Origin: Planctomycetota bacterium | GTDB lineage: Bacteria; Planctomycetota; Brocadiia; SM23-32 | Assembly: GCA_030604585.1 (NCBI GenBank) | Contig: JAUVVP010000085.1 | Span: 1-7,323, forward strand | DNA: 7,323 nt | Direction: 5' to 3' | Shown: one piece after another, positions 1-5,195 of the stretch | Numbering within the stretch: the stretch's first letter is position 1 | How the letters are laid out: the number at the start of each line of letters is the position of its first letter | Made by a program: the position numbers and the translations under genes | Notes under the pieces: model-generated | What the model was told of the DNA's origin: nothing | Database searches by the model: none | The model's input: the letters and a program-made list of their open reading frames with translations, nothing else

Positions 1-345
1 CAAGAGACGGTAGAATGGGAAGCCAGGGAACGGCTTCCCGGACGCACAAAACGGACGTTGAACGGCCTACCTCAGGTGGTTCGGGCCTTATGGCCGGGGA
101 ACGGCGTCATCCCGCGTGGATGGCATATCCCGTTGCGGACAGGACGGCGGCACGGGAGCATCTGCGTGGGTCGTGAGTGGCTGCCGGCCGGCTGGTGCCA
201 GGAGGGCCCCAGTAGTTGTCGAGGAGACGGCTGAGGAGTCTGTCTCAGGCGTCGCGCTTCGAGAGGGATTCTGACTGGGGTTTGCCGGCGCCGAACGGGG
301 CGCGCGTCCCGCTCGGCCGACGGCAGCTTCGAACGGCAGGCGCCC
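1..345. other. Left-edge region without a supportable gene
   Basis: I see no convincing gene here. One forward frame is open from the window edge to a TGA at 229-231 (about 76 codons), but its translation is rich in Arg, Gly and Trp and shows no motif I recognise. In sequence this GC-rich such an opening is expected by chance. It could still be the 3' end of a gene that begins to the left. The antisense frames that cross this stretch continue into the pseudopilin and look like shadows. I found no clear -35/-10 pair for the downstream gene. Confidence 0.5.
17..39. other. Perfect 8-bp inverted repeat (hairpin)
   Basis: GGGAAGCC at 17-24 is the exact reverse complement of GGCTTCCC at 32-39, with a 7-nt loop. 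No T-run follows on the plus strand (the next bases are GGACGCAC), so it does not fit a classical intrinsic terminator. It may mark the 3' end of a gene left of the window or be incidental. Confidence 0.35.
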
Positions 346-1026
346 ATGGCTCGAGATCGCGCATTCACGCTGACCGAACTGCTCGTAGTTATGGCGGTCC
401 TGGCCATCCTGGCCGGCCTGATCATGCCGGCCCTGATGAGCGCAATGGAAGCGGCGCGGCGCACGAAGTGCGCCTCCCGGCTGCACCAGGTCGGCATTGG
501 GTTCCTACTCTATCTGAATGACAGCGGTCAGGTCTATCCCTGGGCGGAGGACCCGGTCAGCACCGATCCATACTACTGGTTATGGATGGGCAGGGGGTGG
601 CGGAAGGCCGTCGAGCGCTACGTGGACGACAAGCTGGAGGTCCTCTACTGCCCGTCGGACGAGACCGCGCCCCAGACGTGGGAGAGCACCTCCTAGGGCT
701 ATTCGATGGCGTTCTATCACTCTCCCGCGCAGATCGATTGTATGACGAGCCCGGCCGACACCTACTCGAATCCGCGAAGGACCATCCGCCAGAAGGCCGG
801 CAGGGCAGCCCACCCGAGCAAGAAAGTCATGGTGGCAGAATGGCTCAGCAATCACAAGCCCGTCGAGCCGGACGAGGGCTGGTGGGGCTGGGAGGGGGCC
901 CGCAATTGCCTGTTCGTTGACTGTCACGTCGAGTATCGCCAGGTGTCCGACATACTGCCTGCCAACGATGAGTTCCCCGATTTCAACCTGACGGTGCGTG
1001 GGATCAGGGGCCAGGACATAGACTGA
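346..1026 (+). pseudogene. Pseudopilin-like (prepilin-type cleavage / H-X9-DG family) gene interrupted by in-frame TAG
   Basis: This is a type IV pilin/type II secretion pseudopilin-like protein. Residues 1-35 form a class III prepilin leader: a short basic start (MARDRA), cleavage expected between A6 and F7, the conserved Glu at mature position 5 (E11), then a hydrophobic helix of about 20 residues ending in EAARR. The -1 residue is Ala, where Gly is usual. The middle carries the family's LYCPSD block (C102-D105). An amber TAG at 694-696 (codon 117) interrupts the frame, which then continues unbroken to TGA at 1024-1026 and still reads as the family's C-terminus: a GYSMAF stretch like the usual 'SYGMN', and NCLFVDCHVEY (D192-H194) in place of the F-x-DGHV block. 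The H-X9-DG motif is itself degraded to W-X9-DC. The ATG at 346 has only a weak ribosome-binding site. A pseudogene is likeliest; a base-calling error (CAG to TAG) or readthrough is possible. Such proteins act at the envelope, usually with unknown function. Confidence 0.75.
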
Positions 1027-1060
1027 GGGCCGCCACGTGGGCTTCGGGCAGGCGCGGCCC
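1027..1060 (+). terminator. GC-rich hairpin immediately after the pseudopilin stop
   Basis: GGGCCGC at 1027-1033 begins at the base after the TGA stop and is the perfect reverse complement of GCGGCCC at 1054-1060, with a 20-nt loop. The placement suits a transcript-end hairpin. However, no T-tract follows, so a Rho-independent terminator is not established. It may stabilise the 3' end or be incidental in GC-rich DNA. Confidence 0.3.
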
Positions 1061-1106
1061 GGCCAGCGGCTCCTCAGCGCCGGTGGGCTGTCGGTCGGGA
1101 TAAGGC

Positions 1107-1135
1107 TTGACATCCGCGGCCGACGGGGGTAGACG
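1107..1135 (+). promoter_or_regulatory. Candidate sigma70-type promoter for the zinc-ribbon membrane protein gene
   Basis: A perfect -35 hexamer TTGACA lies at 1107-1112. A weak -10 candidate, TAGACG (3 of 6 matches to TATAAT), lies at 1130-1135 after a 17-bp spacer. Transcription would start near 1142, about 35 nt before the GTG start at 1177. The -35 is identical to that of the better promoter at 3153-3181. The -10 is poor, so the call rests mainly on the -35, the spacing and the position. Confidence 0.4.
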
Positions 1136-1176
1136 TACAGTAGGCCGTTCGAGGAGCGGACAGGAGAGCAGCGCTC

Positions 1177-2523
1177 GTGGCCATTGAGGTGACATGCGGG
1201 GGATGCGGCGAGAGGCTGAGCGTCGAAGACGAACGGACCCGCCTGGAGGCAAAGTGTCCGGCCTGTGGCTACCCGCTGAGGCCCGCCGGCAGTCGCACCG
1301 AGGTGGAGCTTTTCATCCGTTCCGGAATCTGGCGCAAAACGTCGCTGCAAGGCCCCCCGCGCCGCCGCAGACGAACCGTCTGGCCGTGGGTTGTGGCAGG
1401 GGGTGCCGTCGCTCTGGCGCTGGCCACCGTCCTGGTCCTCGTCGGGCTGGGAAGGGATGGGACGCCCCCCGAGAGCGCGGCGCCGCGCCCGACGACCGTG
1501 GCCGGGCCGCCGGCTGACCGCGTTACAGGTGCGCCGCCGTCCGCCCCGGTCTCTCACACCGCTGCGTCGCCCCGAGGGAGGCAGAGACGGCCGACCGCCG
1601 AGCGGTTCCCCGCACGTCGCCAACCGGTCGCCGAGAAAGGGCCGGCAGCGGCGCCGCCGGCTCCCGTGCCGGCACGCGTGGCGCCCGCCGGCTTTGAGTC
1701 GGGGCCCCTGGAGCCGGGACTGACGGACAACGTCCGCAGCATTGTCGTGATGCACATGCGCAAAACGATTCGGGCGGGCCGCCTGGGGGTGGCCGTGGCA
1801 CGGCCCGGCACGAAGGTGGATGTAACGTTTGAGGGCCGGCGCTATCTGGCCGTGGTCCACCGGCGTTTCAGCGCCTCGGCGCTCAAGCCGGGCGAGCTGA
1901 GCCTCGAGCGGTTCTACCTGAGGACCACGGGTCCCTGGAAACTGAGCGAGGACGTCACGATCCCTTCCGGGTCCTACATCGCCTATGAAGACGGCACGTG
2001 CGAGGTGCTGGACCGCTCCGCGCTCCAGGCCAGAGCCCGGGCGAGGGGGACCGTCATCTCGGAGGCCGTCGCCCAGATCGACAAGGCCTTGAGCGAACGC
2101 GACTGGCAGCGGGCGAAGGAAGTCCTGGCGGCGGCGCGCGCGCAGTACCCGCACGCCATTGAGCTTGCCCAGCAGGCGACGAAGATCGAGAGACGGTCGG
2201 ACTTCGCCACGATCACCGTCATAAACGGCGGCGGCCGCGACCTCGGCTTCCAACTCGTCCGGGACGGGCACACCGTGAAGAGGATAGTGGTCAAAAGCGG
2301 AGAGCCCGTGGAGCTTGAGCTTCGCAAGGGGGACTACCAAGGAACCTGGAGGGGACAGGACGGGCCCACCGCCGAAGAGCTGACGGTCTCACGGTCGGAG
2401 ACCTGGGCGTTCCGAGTCGGCACTCGGTTCCGGGGCAGGAATATGCCGCCCCTGAAGGTCTGGCGCAGGGAAGTGGTGCGCAGAGACAGGGGTTACGCGC
2501 CGGGCCCCCGGAGTCCCCAATAG
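1177..2523 (+). CDS. Zinc-ribbon, single-pass membrane protein with large extracytoplasmic part, unknown function
   Basis: The protein has 448 residues. The GTG start at 1177 is supported by a GGAGAG ribosome-binding site (about 1163-1168) and by the zinc ribbon beginning directly after it. Domain order: residues 7-30 hold a CxxC-x16-CxxC zinc ribbon (C7, C10, C27, C30); an Arg-rich block follows (about 62-66); then one hydrophobic segment (about 69-91). Residues 95-180 are a low-complexity Pro/Ala/Arg linker. A folded region (about 183-280) comes next, then a helical stretch (about 285-340) that looks like a TPR-type pair, then a beta-rich tail with FATITVING. The Arg block just before the membrane segment predicts the zinc ribbon in the cytoplasm and the C-terminal two-thirds outside. 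I do not recognise the C-terminal domains. It stands alone behind its own candidate promoter, and a decayed paralog lies directly downstream. An anchored sensor or scaffold is conceivable, but the sequence does not show it. Confidence 0.75.
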   Translation: MAIEVTCGGCGERLSVEDERTRLEAKCPACGYPLRPAGSRTEVELFIRSGIWRKTSLQGPPRRRRRTVWPWVVAGGAVALALATVLVLVGLGRDGTPPESAAPRPTTVAGPPADRVTGAPPSAPVSHTAASPRGRQRRPTAERFPARRQPVAEKGPAAAPPAPVPARVAPAGFESGPLEPGLTDNVRSIVVMHMRKTIRAGRLGVAVARPGTKVDVTFEGRRYLAVVHRRFSASALKPGELSLERFYLRTTGPWKLSEDVTIPSGSYIAYEDGTCEVLDRSALQARARARGTVISEAVAQIDKALSERDWQRAKEVLAAARAQYPHAIELAQQATKIERRSDFATITVINGGGRDLGFQLVRDGHTVKRIVVKSGEPVELELRKGDYQGTWRGQDGPTAEELTVSRSETWAFRVGTRFRGRNMPPLKVWRREVVRRDRGYAPGPRSPQ

Positions 2524-2600
2524 GCCCCCGCCGAACGGTCGGACAGCACCTCGGAGTGAATGCTGCCGCCGCTTGCCTGGTGGACAAGAGAGGTACGCGC

Positions 2601-2966
2601 GTGGCCGTTCGAGTTAGATGCGGGGGATGCGGCGAGGACCTCACGGTCGAGGACGACCTGAGCCGCACAGAAGCCAGATGCCCGGCCTGCGGACTGATGC
2701 TGATGGTTCCCGGCCGGGATTTCACCGGCACGGCGGGCGGCGCCGGCAAGAGTCGAAGGGTTGGCGGGGTCCGTGAAGCCGGCGCCGGTGGCGGGCCCCG
2801 CGGCAAGGACGCGGCCCCGCCCCTCCCCGGGGGCTCCTGCCTCTCGTGCCTTTCCGAGCGGGCCACTCGAGGGTGAGCTGGAGGCGCAGGTGCGGCGCAT
2901 ACTGCTGGCATGTCTGCGCGAGGCTGTGGACTCGAGGCGTCGCGGCGCTGGCCTCGTGGTGCAGGC
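2601..2966 (+). pseudogene. Truncated, frameshifted paralog of the upstream zinc-ribbon protein
   Basis: A GTG at 2601, preceded by an AGAGAGG ribosome-binding site, opens a frame whose first 38 residues closely match the protein encoded at 1177. It has the same CGGCGE and CPACG knuckles with identical spacing, and 19 nt at 2618-2636 are identical to 1194-1212. This frame ends at TGA 2874-2876 after a Gly/Arg-rich tail. From about 2845 to 2966 the next frame (+1) encodes a GPLE-x2-L-x3-VR-I segment that matches the start of the folded domain of the neighbour (FESGPLEPGL..NVRSI). So the gene appears frameshifted between about 2730 and 2845, where a C/G-rich run at 2814-2837 is a plausible site. 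Compared with its neighbour it lacks the transmembrane helix and most of the linker, and similarity fades after about 2966. A short zinc-ribbon protein of 91 residues could still be made from 2601. Decay after tandem duplication is the best reading. Confidence 0.6.
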
Positions 2967-3152
2967 AGCTCAGATTCCCCGGGTGCCCCCTCACGTTTTC
3001 CCATCAACGCCGCCGCACTGGCATAGGTCGCGGAGTTGGCGCAAGCCCTGGCTTGGCCGTGAGACATGGGCCCTGATCCCGCCGCGCAGGCCGCGGATCC
3101 CGGAGAGGATGGGAAAAAAGCGGAAAAAAACCGGACGAGCGCCACTGTTTAC
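2967..3152. other. Degenerate intergenic stretch with two helically phased A-tracts
   Basis: I see no intact gene here. The frame of the 2601 start resumes a coding-like Ala-rich stretch (about 3000-3140) but contains stops at 3024-3026 (TAG) and 3060-3062 (TGA), so at most it is a remnant. The right end carries A6 at 3114-3119 and A7 at 3124-3130. Their centres are about 10.5 bp apart, one helical turn, which predicts intrinsic curvature. They sit roughly 23-39 bp upstream of the -35 element at 3153, just outside or at the edge of where an UP element lies. Confidence 0.5.
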
Positions 3153-3181
3153 TTGACAGATAGCGCGGCCTGCCGTAACAT
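3153..3181 (+). promoter_or_regulatory. Sigma70-type promoter of the redox operon
   Basis: A perfect -35 TTGACA (3153-3158) is followed by a 17-bp spacer and a -10 TAACAT (3176-3181; 4 of 6 matches, including the key T1, A2 and T6). The predicted transcription start is near 3188. This is the best promoter match in the window and sits in the only A/T-richer pocket, ahead of four co-directional genes. No regulator-binding palindrome overlapping it was recognised. Confidence 0.65.
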
Positions 3182-3187
3182 GCGCAG

Positions 3188-3310
3188 TTCGGTAGATTTC
3201 GCTTCACTGGCGGGGAGGTACCGCCTGGTGTGCCAGGGCTTCCCCGTGTCCGGGTTCCGGACTCTTGTTGATTCCTTCTTCGAGCCAGGCGCTTTGCCCA
3301 GCGACATGAC
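3188..3310 (+). promoter_or_regulatory. 5' leader of the redox operon with two small hairpins
   Basis: About 120 nt separate the predicted transcription start from the first ATG. Two perfect stems lie within it: CCTGG at 3224-3228 with CCAGG at 3233-3237 (4-nt loop), and GTCCGG at 3248-3253 with CCGGAC at 3257-3262 (3-nt loop). The second is followed by a T-rich stretch (TCTTGTTGATTCCTTCTTC, 3263-3281), which gives it an attenuator-like look, although the T's are not contiguous. No known riboswitch consensus was recognised by eye. The length and structure allow post-initiation control but do not prove it. Confidence 0.35.
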
Positions 3311-4384
3311 ATGCCGTCACTAAAGTTCATTCCCGACGACAGGCTGGTGGAGTTGCTGCTGTTGGTTCCCGGCGAACGCAAGGTGGCCAACGTTCAGTCG
3401 GACGGGTCCGAGCTGTGGGAACACGTCGAAGCGGCCCAACCCGCTGAGGTCAACGCCGGGCTGCGCGCCGCCCGCCCCTTCTACTCCGCCAAGAGCGTCC
3501 TGATGCCGGTCAGCGAGGTGATCGCTCGATATGGCCGCGCCGAGGGCGACCCGCTGGACGAGGCGGCTCAGGCAACGATGGCCGTCATCGGCGTGCGGGG
3601 CTGCGAGTGTCGTGCGCTTGCCTACCTGGACAAGGTCATGCTTGACGAGCCGATGGCGGACCCCTTCTACGAGGCCAGGCGCAAGAACGCCACCATCGTG
3701 GGGGTTGACTGCGCTCTTGCGGCGGACTCATGCTTCTGCAATCTGCTCGGCGAGACGGCCTATCCGGAGGTGAACTTCGACGTGAACCTTTCCCCCATTG
3801 GGGGAGGCCTCCTGGCCGAGGCCGGCAGCGAGAAGGGCGAGTTGGTGATGGCGGAGGCGGCCTCGCTCCTGTCGGACGCAACGGCGGAGCAGGTGGCGGA
3901 GCGGGATGCGATGCGCCAGAGGACGGCCGAGCAGCTCGCAAGCCAGAACGCTGATTACGAGTTCCCCGAGGACTTCGTTGAGAGCCTGCCGACGACGCTG
4001 GAGGAGCTGTTCTGGCGCGTGGAGCTGGGCAACTGCGTGCAGTGCGGCGGCTGCACGGCGGTCTGTCCCCAGTGCTACTGCTTCCTGATGTTCGACCGGG
4101 GGTCGGGCGAGGGCGCCTACGAGCGGGCGCGGGCGTGGGACAGTTGTCAGTTCACGGGCTATTCTCAGATGGCCGGCCCTCCGGGGACAGTGAAGCCCGA
4201 CCCGCGCCGCGACCACATGAGCAAGTTCCAGCACAGATTCGCGCACAAGTTCTGGTACAACCCGCTGATCATGGGCATTCTGGGATGTGTCGGCTGCGGG
4301 CGTTGTGCAGACACCTGTCCCGGCGGCATTGACCTGCGCAAGGTGCTTTCGCAAGTGAACACAGAGTACGCGAGACATGGCTAA
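3311..4384 (+). CDS. AsrA/HydB-like iron-sulfur protein with two [4Fe-4S] clusters (redox-module beta subunit)
   Basis: This 357-residue cytoplasmic electron-transfer protein resembles anaerobic sulfite reductase subunit A and the beta subunit of NiFe sulfhydrogenases (usually about 335-350 residues). The N-terminal half has the family blocks GVRGCECRAL (C98, C100), D-x-FY-x-ARR, and a Cys at 134 followed by CFC (C141, C143). The C-terminal half has two ferredoxin motifs: C242-x2-C245-x2-C248-x3-C252 followed by the typical PQCYC (C255, C257), and C326-x2-C329-x2-C332-x3-C336-P. It should pass electrons between its flavoprotein partner, encoded by the next gene, and a terminal enzyme. The ATG at 3311 has no good ribosome-binding site, but the N-terminus from there fits the family. 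Its end overlaps the next gene by 8 nt (ATGGCTAA), implying translational coupling. No AsrC-type sulfite reductase or hydrogenase gene is in the window, so naming it asrA or hydB would over-reach. Confidence 0.85.
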   Translation: MPSLKFIPDDRLVELLLLVPGERKVANVQSDGSELWEHVEAAQPAEVNAGLRAARPFYSAKSVLMPVSEVIARYGRAEGDPLDEAAQATMAVIGVRGCECRALAYLDKVMLDEPMADPFYEARRKNATIVGVDCALAADSCFCNLLGETAYPEVNFDVNLSPIGGGLLAEAGSEKGELVMAEAASLLSDATAEQVAERDAMRQRTAEQLASQNADYEFPEDFVESLPTTLEELFWRVELGNCVQCGGCTAVCPQCYCFLMFDRGSGEGAYERARAWDSCQFTGYSQMAGPPGTVKPDPRRDHMSKFQHRFAHKFWYNPLIMGILGCVGCGRCADTCPGGIDLRKVLSQVNTEYARHG

Positions 4385-5195
4385 CAACGTCTATAGGCCG
4401 ATCCGGGCCGACCTGCTGGAAGTCAAGCCTGAGACTCCCACGATCAAGACATTCCGGATTGCCCCGGACGAGCCGATCGCGTTCCGGGCGGGCCAGTTCG
4501 TGCAGTTGACGGTGCCCGGTGTCGGCGAGGCCCCGTTCACTCCTTCTTCCTCGCCGTCGGTCCAGGAGGAGATGGCGATCACCGTCCTGCGCACCGGCAC
4601 GGTAACCGACGTCCTGCACCAGATGGAGGACGGCGCCGAACTCGGCTTGCGCGGCCCGTTCGGCAAGGGCTATCCCACCGAGAAGATGCAGGGACACAAT
4701 CTCGTCGTTGTCGGCGGCGGCGTCGGCCTGGCTCCCCTGCGTTCCCTGCTGCATCACGTCTTCGAGCACCCGGAGGACTACGGCCGGGTAGCGATCTGCT
4801 ACGGCGCCCGCAACCCCTCGGAGCTGCTCTACAAGGACAGCTTCGCCGACTGGGTCTCCGATCAGGTCTCCTTCGACGTGACGGTGGACGTGCCCGACGA
4901 GACCTGGGACGGGAAGGTCGGGGTGGTGACGAACCTGCTGGAGGACTTCGACTTCGACATCGAGAAGTGCTACGTGGTGAGCTGCGGCCCGCTGATCATG
5001 CTGCGGTTCGTGGCCCTGACCTGTCTGAACGTCGGCTTCAAGCCGGAGCAGATATACCTGTCCATGAACCGCAAGATGAGTTGTGGCTTCGGCAAGTGCG
5101 GCCGCTGCAACATCGGTCCCCTCTACCTGTGCAAGGACGGGCCCGACGTCTGCTACGATGAGATCAAGGACTATAAGGATGCCTTCTCCGTCTGA
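4377..5195 (+). CDS. AsrB/HydG-like FAD/NAD(P)-binding oxidoreductase with [2Fe-2S] cluster (gamma subunit)
   Basis: This 272-residue protein belongs to the ferredoxin-reductase-fold family that includes anaerobic sulfite reductase subunit B, sulfhydrogenase gamma subunit (HydG) and the PyrK electron-transfer subunit; the length is typical. In order: an FAD-binding beta-barrel with FRAGQFVQL (36-44) and the flavin-contacting PFTPSS (53-58) and GPFGKGYP (93-100); an NAD(P)-binding Rossmann part with VVVGGGVGLAP (110-120); CGPLIM (203-208), which closes the nicotinamide site; and a C-terminal [2Fe-2S] motif with C236, C241, C244 and C252 in the family's CGFGKCGRC...CKDGP pattern. A further Cys lies at 259. 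It should oxidise or reduce NAD(P)H and exchange electrons with the AsrA-like protein. Its ATG lies inside the 3' end of the gene before it, and its own 3' end overlaps the next gene by 17 nt. Confidence 0.9.
   Translation: MANNVYRPIRADLLEVKPETPTIKTFRIAPDEPIAFRAGQFVQLTVPGVGEAPFTPSSSPSVQEEMAITVLRTGTVTDVLHQMEDGAELGLRGPFGKGYPTEKMQGHNLVVVGGGVGLAPLRSLLHHVFEHPEDYGRVAICYGARNPSELLYKDSFADWVSDQVSFDVTVDVPDETWDGKVGVVTNLLEDFDFDIEKCYVVSCGPLIMLRFVALTCLNVGFKPEQIYLSMNRKMSCGFGKCGRCNIGPLYLCKDGPDVCYDEIKDYKDAFSV

Noticed and set aside
694..696. Pyrrolysine or programmed stop-codon recoding at the pseudopilin TAG
   Set aside because: There is no recoding structure or pyrrolysine context to support it. A single-base mutation or sequencing error is simpler.
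580..2340. Very long minus-strand open frame (586 codons)
   Set aside because: It lies antisense to the pseudopilin and the zinc-ribbon protein. The plus strand has recognisable motifs, while this translation is Arg/Gly/Pro/His-rich with no domain. It is a shadow caused by high GC at third positions.
2761..3156. Plus-strand frame from TTG 2761 as an independent gene of 131 codons
   Set aside because: Only about 2845-2966 resembles anything (the paralog's folded domain). The remainder is Pro/Arg/Trp-rich and looks non-coding, and there is no ribosome-binding site. It is treated as the shifted part of the pseudogene.
3180..3323. Small plus-strand frame (47 codons) overlapping the start of the AsrA-like gene, as a leader peptide
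   Set aside because: Its ATG lies inside the predicted -10 element, so it would not be on the transcript, and it has no ribosome-binding site. The only later in-frame ATG (3306) gives five codons.
5083..5178. Extending the molybdopterin-fold protein upstream to the GTG at 5083
   Set aside because: The extra residues are an out-of-frame reading of the conserved [2Fe-2S] region of the AsrB-like gene and are Ala/Ser/Thr-rich. The ATG at 5179 has a good ribosome-binding site and fits the family's N-terminus.
3311..5195. Calling the first two operon genes anaerobic sulfite reductase asrA and asrB outright
   Set aside because: The same two families serve NiFe sulfhydrogenases and other complexes. 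The catalytic AsrC gene is not next to them; a molybdopterin-fold gene is.
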